Assembly: GCF_023920225.1 (NCBI RefSeq)
Contig: NZ_CP092587.1
Span: 744,001 to 808,000, forward strand
Direction: 5' to 3'
Source of the DNA: Vibrio gazogenes
GTDB taxonomy: Bacteria; Pseudomonadota; Gammaproteobacteria; Enterobacterales; Vibrionaceae
Length of the DNA stretch: 64,000 nucleotides
Shown here: positions 37,105 through 46,089 of the stretch, piece by piece
Position numbering within the stretch: the stretch's first letter is position 1
Layout of the letters: every line of letters begins with the position of its first letter
Position numbers and translations under genes: made by a program
The notes under the pieces: generated by a model
Databases searched by the model: none
The model's input: the letters and a program-made list of their open reading frames with translations, nothing else
What the model was told of the DNA's origin: nothing

Positions 37105-37326
37105 GTTCTACATTCATCAAAAGACATACGCAATACCAATGACGACTCGCAAGTCGCAATCCCAAACAGACTCGGCTGGTTGCGTGCAATCGGAGCAACA
37201 GGAAATACAATATTTGTGTTCGGTTTGGTCATTCTGGCAATATCTGACGTACAAACATCAATGAATACAGATTGATAATGATGCTTGCCTAATCGTATCC
37301 AGCGGCAGCCCGCATGCCCTAATCCC

Positions 37327-38163
37327 TCATGTTTTTGGGGTGAGAACCTGCAAGCGAGCTTCGTGGCACGCGGTTTCGAGTTTGTTGGGTAAGGTGTCAT
37401 CTGAAATCAAATAATGGAAATCCATCAGGTCGCCGATTTTATAGGTCGCGGCTTGGTTAATGGCTTTCTTTTCCACGATAAGATATCTTTTCATGCTTCT
37501 TTCCATCACGATGTTGGCGATATTCGAGACCAACATGTCTGAAGCGGTGACGCCAAATTTGTCGTGTACACCAGCGGATGAAATAAATACTTTCTGAAAT
37601 ATCATCGGTGTCAGAACACCATTGGACGCTGAAATAAACACATCATGGACAGGGTTGTAACTGCCACCTTGCAAAATTGCTTTGCAGTTCGGCTTATGCT
37701 TTAGCGCCAAGAAAACATTCATCGAAGCCGTCACCCCAGTAAACATCACATGATTCGGGATAGAACCAATAATGTCAGCATTGAGATCGCCGTTGTCGAA
37801 ATACACCACATCATTCATCTCGATAAAATCAGAGACAATTGCTGAAATGTAGTTGTTCACTTTCACCGGGGGAAAAGCGTTCGCGGTGTTGGCTGTGTGA
37901 TAGTCAGGAGATGGCGGTGAGGTTTCGTAGGATATGAATTCGAGACCTTCCTGAACGTCATCATGCACGATTGGATGACCACGGCGGATATATCCGCCGT
38001 AGTACTCGAGGGGAAAAGAATGGGCAGCGTTGGAGTTTAAATCTCGACGCACTGTCATTTCTGACACTTCTAAAAGACGGGCTATTTCTTTCAAGTGAAT
38101 TTTATCGCTGTGTTTGAGGCACGCTTCAATTCGTCGAAGTCTTTCTAACTGCTTTGTAACCAT
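37327..38163 (-). CDS. DeoR-family transcriptional regulator of the deoxyribose locus
   Basis: This 278-residue protein starts at ATG 38163, which has a GGAGAA ribosome site; the longer open frame to 38289 overlaps deoC and lacks one. It has a DeoR-type HTH (HLKEIARLLEVSEMTVRRDLN) and a C-terminal sugar-phosphate sensor domain (GVTASMNVFLALKHKPNCKA, YLIVEKKAINQAATYKIGDL). It lies 43 bp after deoC in the same direction and is divergent from deoK. By analogy with Salmonella deoQ it should repress the locus until deoxyribose (phosphate) appears. Confidence 0.85.
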   Translation of the reverse strand: MVTKQLERLRRIEACLKHSDKIHLKEIARLLEVSEMTVRRDLNSNAAHSFPLEYYGGYIRRGHPIVHDDVQEGLEFISYETSPPSPDYHTANTANAFPPVKVNNYISAIVSDFIEMNDVVYFDNGDLNADIIGSIPNHVMFTGVTASMNVFLALKHKPNCKAILQGGSYNPVHDVFISASNGVLTPMIFQKVFISSAGVHDKFGVTASDMLVSNIANIVMERSMKRYLIVEKKAINQAATYKIGDLMDFHYLISDDTLPNKLETACHEARLQVLTPKT

Positions 38164-38206
38164 GTTTCTCCATTTTCGGCCTTTTACGGCCGAAGGCTTC
38201 CTACTT

Positions 38207-38866
38207 TTAGTAATCATCAGTTGTTGGCGCTTGGCCTGAAATAATGCTGACACTGGCACTTGCACCAACGCGTGATGCACCGGCGTCAATCATTGCTTGT
38301 GCTGCCTCTTTCGTACGAACACCACCAGATGCTTTGACGCCCATTGTTTTGCCAACAGTATCACGCATTAACTTAATATGCTCAACAGTTGCACCACCAG
38401 TCGAGAAACCTGTTGAGGTTTTCACAAAATCAGCGCCGGCACGCTGACTTATGTTACACAATTCAACGATTTGTTCGTTGGTTAACAGACACGTTTCAAA
38501 GATAACTTTGAGTAATTGTGAACCACATGCTTTTTTGATCGCTCGGATTTCTTGTTCAACGTTGCTCCAGTTAGCCGCCAACACATCGCTGATGTTAACA
38601 ACCATGTCGATTTCATCCGCGCCCAGCGAGATGGCATTTTGGGTTTCAAAAACTTTAACCGCAGTGGTGTTCGCACCTAATGGGAAGCCGATCACTGTGC
38701 AGATCTTCACATTTGATGTTTCTAACCGCTTTGCACAATGCTCAACAAAACCGGGATTGATACAGACAGAGAAGAACTGATGTTGATGGGCTTCATCGCA
38801 TAATGTGTTGATTTGATCTGTGGTTGCGTTAGCAGATAGCAGTGTGTGGTCAATATAGTGATTCAT
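38207..38866 (-). CDS. deoC: Deoxyribose-phosphate aldolase DeoC
   Basis: DeoC cleaves 2-deoxyribose-5-phosphate to glyceraldehyde-3-phosphate and acetaldehyde. The ATG at 38866 gives 219 residues, the short DeoC class. Key residues are D87 (GADEIDMVVN), K120 (LLKVIFET) and the Schiff-base lysine K149 (ADFVKTSTGFSTGGAT). This copy is linked to a deoxyribose kinase/permease set, not to the deoABD nucleoside operon. Confidence 0.95.
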   Translation of the reverse strand: MNHYIDHTLLSANATTDQINTLCDEAHQHQFFSVCINPGFVEHCAKRLETSNVKICTVIGFPLGANTTAVKVFETQNAISLGADEIDMVVNISDVLAANWSNVEQEIRAIKKACGSQLLKVIFETCLLTNEQIVELCNISQRAGADFVKTSTGFSTGGATVEHIKLMRDTVGKTMGVKASGGVRTKEAAQAMIDAGASRVGASASVSIISGQAPTTDDY

Positions 38867-38903
38867 AAGGTTACCTTGTACTTTCATTTTGAAAAAAGGG
38901 TTC

Positions 38904-39055
38904 GTGTTACATTAATAACACCTGAAAATGCTAATGTTATTATATTTACATGAAATTGTGATCAGGTACGTGAATTATTATTTATTAATCAATATTAACA
39001 TCATTAGAGTGATGCAGATCGCAGTAAGTGTTCATTGAGATCGACTAATGTTAAT
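38904..39055. promoter_or_regulatory. Divergent control region of the deo locus with candidate operators
   Basis: The deoC-deoK intergenic space holds the inverted repeat GTGTTA-N6-TAACAC (38904-38921), and CTAATGTTA at 38931-38939 and again at 39047-39055. A related inverse copy TTAACATcATTAG lies at 38996-39008. These repeated elements between divergent genes are plausible sites for the DeoR-type regulator. Confidence 0.5.
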
Positions 39056-39082
39056 TTCATAACATGAATAAGGAAGTACAAA

Positions 39083-40012
39083 ATGAAAACAATTGCAGTG
39101 ATCGGCTCGAATATGGTCGATCTCATTTCATACACAGAACGTATGCCAAAAGAAGGTGAAACATTAGAAGCGCCATCATTCAAAATGGGGTGTGGTGGTA
39201 AAGGGGCAAACCAAGCTGTTGCAGCCGCAAAGCTGGGCGCGGATGTGGTGATGGTGACGAAAGTGGGTGATGACATGTTTGCCGACAATACCATCAGGAA
39301 TTTTCAATCTTATGGCATTAACACCCAATACGTAAGTAAAGAGCCTCAAACATCGAGTGGTGTGGCGCCGATCTTTGTCAGCCCGACATCGCAGAATTCC
39401 ATTTTAATCATCAAGGGAGCCAATGAATTTCTCAAGCCGGCTGATATTGATAAAGCAGAAAGAACACTGGTCGAATGCAGCCTGATTGTCCTTCAGTTAG
39501 AAGTGCCGCTTGAAACGGTTTATGCCGCGATCGAATTTGGTAACAAACATCATATTCCGGTGCTGCTAAATCCTGCTCCGGCGGTTCCTGAGCTGGACAT
39601 TGAATATGCCTGTCGCTGTGATTTCTTTGTTCCGAATGAAACAGAGCTCGAAATCTTAGTCAATAAACCTGTTGAAACCGTCGAGCAAATAAAAGAAGCC
39701 GCAACGATCCTTCTGAATAAAGGATTGAACAACATTATTGTGACGATGGGGGAGAAAGGAGCTATTTGGTTAAGTAAAGACGGCAAAGACGTCTTTATCG
39801 AACCGACGCAAGTCAATGCAGTGGATACAAGTGGTGCAGGTGATGCGTTTATTGGTTGCTTCTCTCATTACTTTATGCAAACCCGCGATGTACAGCTGTC
39901 GCTGGAAAAAGCGTCGTTATTCGCTGCATTCAGTGTGACGGAGAAAGGAACACAGTTCTCTTATCCCAGCATTGAACAGTTTGAAGAATTCGAAACAAAA
40001 CACACGAAATAA
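39083..40012 (+). CDS. deoK: PfkB-family kinase, deoxyribokinase
   Basis: This 309-residue ribokinase-family enzyme phosphorylates the C5 hydroxyl of (deoxy)ribose. The PfkB signatures are GCGGKGANQAVAAAKLGADVVMV-type near residue 38 and the anion-hole motif DTSGAGDAFIG near residue 250. The ATG has AAGGAAG upstream. Neighbours deoC, a FucP-type permease and a DeoX-like protein point to 2-deoxyribose rather than ribose, as in Salmonella deoQKPX. RbsK remains the alternative on sequence alone. Confidence 0.85.
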   Translation: MKTIAVIGSNMVDLISYTERMPKEGETLEAPSFKMGCGGKGANQAVAAAKLGADVVMVTKVGDDMFADNTIRNFQSYGINTQYVSKEPQTSSGVAPIFVSPTSQNSILIIKGANEFLKPADIDKAERTLVECSLIVLQLEVPLETVYAAIEFGNKHHIPVLLNPAPAVPELDIEYACRCDFFVPNETELEILVNKPVETVEQIKEAATILLNKGLNNIIVTMGEKGAIWLSKDGKDVFIEPTQVNAVDTSGAGDAFIGCFSHYFMQTRDVQLSLEKASLFAAFSVTEKGTQFSYPSIEQFEEFETKHTK

Positions 40013-40041
40013 TATCTTGGTCTGAAATAACAATTAAAAAC

Positions 40042-40061
40042 AGGCTCATTTTTAAATGGGC
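40042..40061 (+). other. Intergenic hairpin between deoK and deoP
   Basis: GGCTCATTT and AAATGGGCC form an imperfect stem (G-T or one mismatch) of 20 bases. It may modulate mRNA stability in the deoKPX operon. Confidence 0.4.
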
Positions 40062-40093
40062 CACATAATAACTGTCCTAAAAGGAACCCTACA

Positions 40094-41422
40094 ATGATTA
40101 AAGCTAATGCCATCCAAGGATCCGATGGGTATTTGGATAAAACACCGATATTTCAATTTATATTATTGTCCTGTCTATTTCCATTATGGGGCTGTGCCGC
40201 TTCATTAAACGACATTCTAATTACCCAATTTAAATCTGTTTTTGAATTGTCGAATTTTGCAAGTGCATTAGTGCAAAGTGCTTTTTATGGCGGATATTTT
40301 TTAATTGCCATTCCTGCATCTTTAGTCATTAAAAAGTCATCCTATAAAGTTGCCATCATGATTGGTTTGTCACTTTATATTCTGGGGTGCACCGCATTTT
40401 TCCCTGCCTCCCATATGGCGACTTACACGATGTTTCTGGCAGCGATTTTCGCCATTGCTGTCGGTCTGTCTTTTCTGGAGACCGCAGCCAATACCTATTC
40501 TTCAATGCTGGGGCCGAAATCGCACGCGATATTACGTCTGAATATCAGCCAAACCTTCTATCCTGTTGGTGCTATTGCCGGTATTTTGCTTGGTAAATAT
40601 CTGATTTTTCAGGATGGTGCGAGTCTGGGATCGCAGATGGCAGTGATGTCCCCGGATCAGATTCATGCGTTCCGACTGGAGATGCTCGAGCATACGTTGA
40701 AACCATATAAGTATATTATCTTCATTCTTGTTGGTGTCTTCACCCTGTTTGTACTGACGCAATATCCGAAATGTAAAGTCGCACGACAAAGTGGTCATAA
40801 AGCGCCTTCGATTGGCAAAACCTTAAAGTATCTTTCGACCAATAACCGCTTTAAGAAAGGGATCGTTGCTCAGTTCCTGTATGTGGGAATGCAAGTCGCG
40901 GTCTGGTCATTTACGATCCGCCTGGCATTAGAGATGGCCGATATTAACGAACGGGCCGCATCCAACTATATGGTGTATTCGTTTGTGTGTTTCTTCATTG
41001 GTAAGTTCGTCGCCAATATTTTAATGACTCGGTTCTCGGCAGAGAAGGTATTGATCGCTTATTCAATCATTGGTATGGCGTTCCTGACCTATGTGTCTTT
41101 GGGTCATGATTTTAGCGCTGTTTATGTGGCGGTTGGTGTCAGTATTCTGTTTGGACCTTGTTGGGCGACCATTTATGCCGGCACCCTGGATACGGTCGAT
41201 AATGAATATACAGAAACGGCTGGTGCCGTTATCGTCATGGCTATTGTCGGGGCTGCTGTCGTGCCAGCAATCCAAGGTCTGGTTGCTGATATGGTTGGTA
41301 TGCAATTATCGTTCTTGGTGAACTTTATTTGTTTTGGTTATGTTGGTTATTACTTTTTCGGTGAAATGAAAAATAAAAAAGCAAATCAAGCACAACCTAA
41401 ATTAGCAGAACAAACTCATTAA
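40094..41422 (+). CDS. deoP: MFS sugar permease (FucP-like), deoxyribose transporter
   Basis: This 442-residue major-facilitator protein has about 12 membrane segments, related to the L-fucose:H+ symporter. Features are FQFILLSCLFPLWGCAASLNDIL at the N-terminus (segment 1, with the FucP-like LND), SFLETAANTYSSMLGP and the C-terminal GPCWATIYAGTLDTV. Its position between deoK and deoX matches Salmonella deoP. Confidence 0.87.
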   Translation: MIKANAIQGSDGYLDKTPIFQFILLSCLFPLWGCAASLNDILITQFKSVFELSNFASALVQSAFYGGYFLIAIPASLVIKKSSYKVAIMIGLSLYILGCTAFFPASHMATYTMFLAAIFAIAVGLSFLETAANTYSSMLGPKSHAILRLNISQTFYPVGAIAGILLGKYLIFQDGASLGSQMAVMSPDQIHAFRLEMLEHTLKPYKYIIFILVGVFTLFVLTQYPKCKVARQSGHKAPSIGKTLKYLSTNNRFKKGIVAQFLYVGMQVAVWSFTIRLALEMADINERAASNYMVYSFVCFFIGKFVANILMTRFSAEKVLIAYSIIGMAFLTYVSLGHDFSAVYVAVGVSILFGPCWATIYAGTLDTVDNEYTETAGAVIVMAIVGAAVVPAIQGLVADMVGMQLSFLVNFICFGYVGYYFFGEMKNKKANQAQPKLAEQTH

Positions 41423-41429
41423 TTCAGAG

Positions 41430-41450
41430 AAGCCACTTTTATAGTGGCTT
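41430..41450 (+). other. Intergenic hairpin between deoP and deoX
   Basis: AAGCCACT (41430-41437) pairs with AGTGGCTT (41443-41450), followed by TCCTC rather than a T-tract. It is likely a partial terminator or a processing site. Confidence 0.5.
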
Positions 41451-41471
41451 TCCTCTTCAGGAGATAAAATA

Positions 41472-42491
41472 ATGTACACAATGCCTTTAGGTAAACATTT
41501 ATTTAATCAACAAGAAGTCATATTCATTCAATCCGAACACTTTAAAGTCTCTGGTTTTAAATATAACTCCGGTATTGAAGCGCTGAGAATAGAAAATTCG
41601 AAAGGTTATTTGGTTATTCTGCCTTTTATGGGCCAAATGATATGGGATGCTCAATTTCTCGGTGAAAACCTGTGTATGGAGAATATGTTCTCTGAACCAA
41701 AGCCAAGTCGTGAAGTTGTCGCCACGTATGGTTGTTTCGCGTTTCATTCTGGCTTGATCCGTAACGGTTGCCCTAGTCCTGAGGATGACCACCCCCTTCA
41801 TGGTGAAATGCCATGTGCCAATATGGATAAAGCATGGTTAGAAATAGATGAACACCACATCACCATCAAGGGAGAGTACGAGTATGCGATGGGGTTTGGT
41901 GATCATTATCTGGCATCACCATCGGTTTCGATTCAGCAAGACGCTTCAGTATTCGAGATAAAAATGAAGGTGCAAAACTTGGCCTCTGTGCCCATGCCGC
42001 TTCAGTATATGTGTCATATGAACACGGCATATTTCCCAGATGCTGAAATGAAGCAGAATATTCCCGACAGTGCGGTAAAACTTCGTGAGTCTATCCCGAA
42101 TCATGTCACCCCGACGGCACAATGGCTTGATTTTAATGAAATGCTCAAAACGCAAGCAAGCCCAATAGAACAACTCTCAACACCAGACATGTATGACCCT
42201 GAAATAGTTTACTTCATGGATAACTTATCGTTGCACACCGACAGGGCTCAGTTTGAAATGGCAATCGGAGGCGGTAAAACATTAATCACGCATTTTGATA
42301 CCGCCATGCTCAATTTTGCGACGCGTTGGATTTTGCATAACGGTGATCAAAAAGTCGCAGCTTATGTCCTGCCGGCAACATGTCGGCCTGAAGGTTACTT
42401 GTCTGCTAAAAAGAGCGGCACACTGATTCATTTACAACCGCAGGAAGTCAGAGAGTTTGCTGTGACAACCGGGATCGTTCAATCCGATTGA
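41472..42491 (+). CDS. deoX: DeoX/DeoM-like aldose-1-epimerase-fold protein (DUF4432)
   Basis: This 339-residue protein has the galactose-mutarotase fold pattern: GIEALRIENSKGYLVILPFMGQMIWDAQFLG near the N-terminus and a conserved HGEMPCANMDKAWLEI with the catalytic-type His. Salmonella deoX (337 residues, last gene of deoQKPX) has the same size and place. The likely role is deoxyribose mutarotation, as proposed for DeoM. It ends about 80 bp before a convergent gene. Confidence 0.82.
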   Translation: MYTMPLGKHLFNQQEVIFIQSEHFKVSGFKYNSGIEALRIENSKGYLVILPFMGQMIWDAQFLGENLCMENMFSEPKPSREVVATYGCFAFHSGLIRNGCPSPEDDHPLHGEMPCANMDKAWLEIDEHHITIKGEYEYAMGFGDHYLASPSVSIQQDASVFEIKMKVQNLASVPMPLQYMCHMNTAYFPDAEMKQNIPDSAVKLRESIPNHVTPTAQWLDFNEMLKTQASPIEQLSTPDMYDPEIVYFMDNLSLHTDRAQFEMAIGGGKTLITHFDTAMLNFATRWILHNGDQKVAAYVLPATCRPEGYLSAKKSGTLIHLQPQEVREFAVTTGIVQSD

Positions 42492-42570
42492 TCTATGGAT
42501 AGCGGGCAGTATATTTGCACTGAGCACCGTGGGGTTCGTGCTTGCTGACTGCCCCTATTTTCAGTTGATA

Positions 42571-43071
42571 TTAGCTGGCGGTGAAGGCTTGGCCTCGGGC
42601 AATATATCCCACCGCGTAAAGGTCATGCGCTTGGTAGGCGCTCAGCTCTGCGTGACGAATCCATGTGACCCTGATAGGTTGCCAAGCGTGGTAATTGATG
42701 CCTTGGACATCCGCCTGTTGGCTTGCATCATGGGTAATCGATGCAAATTGATGTTGCGCTGTGGGGGGCGACGGGGGTTCATCAATAAACCAGGTTTCGA
42801 CTTTTGGCCGACCAAATTGCTCACACAGCGCTTTAAATCCCTCACTGTTAAGAAAGGCCATCATCGCATGGTGATCTTGCCAGACATAAAAGGGGGCGTA
42901 GCTGTTTACCGGACTGTGGTACAGCGGCGCATCCTGACGCGCGTACAAGTAAGCCTTGAAGACTAATCCCGGCCAATCATCTAATAAATAGCCCTTCTCT
43001 GTGATCCGTCGTTCGATGAGTGTCATGTCGTAATCAGCGGGGAGTACAAACTTATATTGCATTGCAATCAT
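42571..43071 (-). CDS. DUF4865 family protein
   Basis: About 166 residues from ATG 43071, which has AGGA upstream; the longer frame to 43131 overlaps the tautomerase gene. MQYKFVLPADYDMTLIERRI, LYHSPVNSYAPFYVWQD and the C-terminal DLYAVGYIARG fit DUF4865, a monooxygenase-like fold of unknown function. It is the last of three minus-strand genes with CMD and tautomerase genes, probably an operon controlled by the divergent LysR. Confidence 0.78.
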   Translation of the reverse strand: MIAMQYKFVLPADYDMTLIERRITEKGYLLDDWPGLVFKAYLYARQDAPLYHSPVNSYAPFYVWQDHHAMMAFLNSEGFKALCEQFGRPKVETWFIDEPPSPPTAQHQFASITHDASQQADVQGINYHAWQPIRVTWIRHAELSAYQAHDLYAVGYIARGQAFTAS

Positions 43072-43084
43072 TATCATTTTCCTA

Positions 43085-43471
43085 TCAATCGATGGCTGAA
43101 ATACCGGAAGCAAAAGACCAATCTTCTGCATGATTAAATTGAATTATGACCATAATGTCTTCTTCATTGAGGGGAAGAGACTGAGTCAAGTGTTGATTGA
43201 GCGCTTGATATAAAGCTCGCTTTTGCTCACAGCTGCGCGGCTTTCCGGCAAAGATATGGAATAGAATTCCGGATTCACTGCGTTTTTTGTGCAAATTGGG
43301 GTAGTAGCCATCAAACACGATGTGCTGTGGCGCTTGCACATCAAAGATCTGAAAGCAGTCATGACTGGGGACATCAAAATGGGTTTCTAAGCACTGTTGT
43401 AAAATCGTCGAAATTTCCTGATGGCCTGTTTCAAACAAAGCCGGGGTGAGTGTAATTCGTGTTAAAGGCAT
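43085..43471 (-). CDS. Tautomerase-family protein
   Basis: Starting at ATG 43471 it has 128 residues and begins MPLTRITLTPALFETG, which leaves the catalytic N-terminal Pro of 4-oxalocrotonate-tautomerase-like enzymes after Met removal. The double-length form suggests two beta-alpha-beta units. It lies between a CMD protein and DUF4865. The substrate is unknown. Confidence 0.83.
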   Translation of the reverse strand: MPLTRITLTPALFETGHQEISTILQQCLETHFDVPSHDCFQIFDVQAPQHIVFDGYYPNLHKKRSESGILFHIFAGKPRSCEQKRALYQALNQHLTQSLPLNEEDIMVIIQFNHAEDWSFASGISAID

Positions 43472-43478
43472 CTGATTG

Positions 43479-43811
43479 TTACTCCGCTGGATGACATTGA
43501 GATTGGCTGGTATCGAGACGCTCAAGCGCCGAGGCGGCGACAGGCCAGCCGCCATAAAAAGCTAATTGAGTGATTGCTGCACTGAGCTCCTCAGGGGTCA
43601 AGCCATTGGTTAACGCGCGCGTCAGGTGACCGGGTAATTGTTCCGTACGGTTGAGGACGACAAGCGCGGTGACTGTGATCAAACTGCGGTCTCTCTGGCT
43701 TAATCTGTCGTCCTGCCAAACTTGCCCGAATAATACTTCTGACGTGAATTGATGAAACTGAGGCGCGAGCCGGGCGAACATCGCCATCAGTTCTGTTTCT
43801 TTGGAAGTCAT
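43479..43811 (-). CDS. Carboxymuconolactone-decarboxylase-family protein
   Basis: This 110-residue CMD/AhpD-like protein contains LSQRDRSLITVTALVVLNRTEQLPGH with the Glu/His of the family and LTPEELSAAITQLAFYGGWPVA. It lacks the AhpD CxxC pair. It is first in the CMD-tautomerase-DUF4865 cluster and divergent from a LysR regulator. The exact reaction cannot be told. Confidence 0.85.
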   Translation of the reverse strand: MTSKETELMAMFARLAPQFHQFTSEVLFGQVWQDDRLSQRDRSLITVTALVVLNRTEQLPGHLTRALTNGLTPEELSAAITQLAFYGGWPVAASALERLDTSQSQCHPAE

Positions 43812-43919
43812 CGATTTTCCTCGCTTGTTTCAATGGACGGGAAAATCATAAGTTGATTTATTGATACAAAAAATCAAAACTATTGGTATTAACTGTTTCG
43901 ATTTTTGGGATGATTGGTC

Positions 43920-44789
43920 ATGCGCAGTCTTGATTTAGATGCTTTGCGATGTTTTGTTTTAGGGATTGAATTGGGCAGTTTTGCGCTGGCTGCCGAGCGT
44001 CTGAATCGCTCTCCTTCTGCCGCAAGTGCTCAGTTAAAGAAATTAGAGCAACAGTGTCATACGCCGTTAGCCGTGAAAGTTGGCCGGCACCTTGAACCGA
44101 CAGAAGAAGGGGAAGTGGTGCTGGGATATGCCCGGCGAATGTTGCAACTGAATGATGAGTTAATGTACCGACTGGTGGGGGAGCGGCTGGAAGGTAAAGT
44201 CACGTTCGGCTTACAAGAAGATTTCAGTGATGTGCTCTTGCCACAAATGTTAGGTGCATTTGCACGCACTCATCCGCAAATCCAATTGCAGTCCATTGTC
44301 GGGCGACACCAAGAGCTGCTTGACGGTATCGTATCGGGTGAGTTGGATTTCTCGCTCGGATGGGTGGGCGAAAAAAGTGCGCCTTATAGTGAGCTTTTAG
44401 CAGAGTTACCCATGCACTGGTACGGACCGGCCAGTAAGCACCTCCGAGAGTCAGTGCTGACGACAAAGCCTTTACCGTTAGTGATGCTGGACGGCTCATG
44501 TCTGATCCGCAAACAAGCAACCGAAGCGTTAGATCATCAAGGGATTTCGTGGAAAATTAACTTTGTTGGCAGAAGCTTAAGTAATTTATGGCGTGCGGTG
44601 GAAGCCGGATTAGGGATTACCGTGCGATCCTCTTTTAGTTACCCGGAGAGCATCACCAAACTGAGCGGTTTTCCGCCATTGGGGACGCTAAAATTGTGTC
44701 TGGATCGCAATCAATATCAACTTGAAACCGTCCAGGCTCAGTTGTATGAAGAACTGAAACAGCAGCTATTGCAGTATCTTGAAGCGTAA
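43920..44789 (+). CDS. LysR-family regulator
   Basis: About 290 residues. The N-terminal HTH (FALAAERLNRSPSAASAQLKKLE) is followed by a type 2 periplasmic-binding-like effector domain (KVTFGLQEDFSDVLLPQML, GLGITVRSSF). ATG 43920 is chosen over the TTG at 43914. Being divergent from the CMD-tautomerase-DUF4865 cluster, it most likely controls it. Confidence 0.87.
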   Translation: MRSLDLDALRCFVLGIELGSFALAAERLNRSPSAASAQLKKLEQQCHTPLAVKVGRHLEPTEEGEVVLGYARRMLQLNDELMYRLVGERLEGKVTFGLQEDFSDVLLPQMLGAFARTHPQIQLQSIVGRHQELLDGIVSGELDFSLGWVGEKSAPYSELLAELPMHWYGPASKHLRESVLTTKPLPLVMLDGSCLIRKQATEALDHQGISWKINFVGRSLSNLWRAVEAGLGITVRSSFSYPESITKLSGFPPLGTLKLCLDRNQYQLETVQAQLYEELKQQLLQYLEA

Positions 44790-44854
44790 GGAAAGGCTCG
44801 GGCTCAACCCTCATTCGTGAGTTGAGCCAGTTGCTCTTTCATATGACGATGACC

Positions 44855-45319
44855 TCACTGACTCATCCGATGCGGGCCGGCGCCTTTCTCGCCTAATTCA
44901 TCTTGAGGATTAAGCAGCCGGCATCTTTCAAGGGAAAGACAGCCACAGCCGATACAGTCTGTCATCATGTCTCTTAACTCGGTTAACTGGATAATTTTTT
45001 TATCCAATTCTTGTCGCCATCTGACGCCCAATGCTTCCCAGTCCTCCAGCGTGACACGGGTACGATTCGGCAGGCCTTCAAGCTCAGATAAAATGTCATC
45101 CAAAGAAAAGCCAGTTCGCTGAGCAACCTGAATCAAAGAGACAATCCGAATGACATGTTTGGGATATTGTCTGTGGTTGGCAGCGTTTCTGTGGCTTTTG
45201 ATTAAGCCTTTTTTTTCGTAGAAATGTAATGCTGATATTGCAACCCCCGTTCTTTTACTCAGCACGCCGACAGAGATCCACTCAGGAATGACTGCTTTAG
45301 AAGTGGTCGTTTTTTGCAT
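44855..45319 (-). CDS. soxR: Redox-sensitive activator SoxR
   Basis: This 154-residue MerR-family regulator is activated by oxidation of its [2Fe-2S] cluster. The MerR HTH is SVGVLSKRTGVAISALHFYEKKGLI, and the cluster motif CX2CXCX5C is CIGCGCLSLERC near residue 122. It stands alone, with no soxS beside it, as is usual outside enterics. The nearby RND pump could be a target, but no site was identified. Confidence 0.95.
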   Translation of the reverse strand: MQKTTTSKAVIPEWISVGVLSKRTGVAISALHFYEKKGLIKSHRNAANHRQYPKHVIRIVSLIQVAQRTGFSLDDILSELEGLPNRTRVTLEDWEALGVRWRQELDKKIIQLTELRDMMTDCIGCGCLSLERCRLLNPQDELGEKGAGPHRMSQ

Positions 45320-45445
45320 TCGTCATAACACCTCAACTTAACTTGAGATTTCATGATAGGCATCCATAGAGACTTGCTCAAGTGTTGATCTCAACCGCTG
45401 ATCATTGGATGTACCATCGGTATTGTTATAGGGTCGTTTACAAGC

Positions 45446-45988
45446 TTATTTTTTCATCACTTTCTCAAAAATGAAGTATTCATATTCATATAAATCCGTC
45501 AGGTTGTAATCGCGCAGATCGGCAGGAAAATGCGTATCCGGATGATAGCGATTGTAAAATTCAGTAATGTGGAAGCCACACTTGTTGAGATAAAAGTGGA
45601 CGTTTCTTTTTTCAAAGTAGGGCGTTCCGGTTTGCCAGACCTTGGTTGCCGGATAGGCCGCTTCTATCGCCTGCCATGCAGCAAGGCCGATCCCTTGGTT
45701 ATGATTGCCTGAGTCAATAAAAAACCATTCAAGTTCATGATGTTGAGTCTCTTCGTTGATCTGCAAAACCGCGCCGCCAACGGGGTTACCATTGGATAAG
45801 ATATGGTAGAGAACCATATTCTCCTCATCAAATGATGACTCAATGTCTTTATCAGAGGGAATGGGTTTACCATGATACTGACCAAACTCTTTGATCACTG
45901 CATCGGTGAATGCTGTCTTTAATTTTTGTTTAAATTCGGGCCGGTCTTCTTGTTGAACCGGCATTAATGTGACCTGTTTTTCTTGCAT
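45446..45988 (-). CDS. GNAT-family N-acetyltransferase
   Basis: 180 residues from ATG 45988 (AAGGTA eight bases upstream); the longer frame to 46093 overlaps the channel gene. Acetyl-CoA binding is seen in [28 protein letters not shown] (motif A), followed by a [14 protein letters not shown]-terminal strand. The substrate is unknown. It is downstream of and co-directional with the RND efflux operon and may be its fourth cistron. Confidence 0.8.
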   Translation of the reverse strand: MQEKQVTLMPVQQEDRPEFKQKLKTAFTDAVIKEFGQYHGKPIPSDKDIESSFDEENMVLYHILSNGNPVGGAVLQINEETQHHELEWFFIDSGNHNQGIGLAAWQAIEAAYPATKVWQTGTPYFEKRNVHFYLNKCGFHITEFYNRYHPDTHFPADLRDYNLTDLYEYEYFIFEKVMKK

Positions 45989-46089
45989 TATCATTACCTT
46001 GTTCAGAGATGAATGTGTTGAGCGAGTTGCATCGCTCATTTTGACTCGATGATCAATCAAAGCGCCGATTCGCTGATTCAAGTCTCCAG

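Noticed and set aside
42529..42966. Plus-strand frame of 145 codons
   Set aside because: It is antisense to the DUF4865 gene, which has recognisable family motifs.
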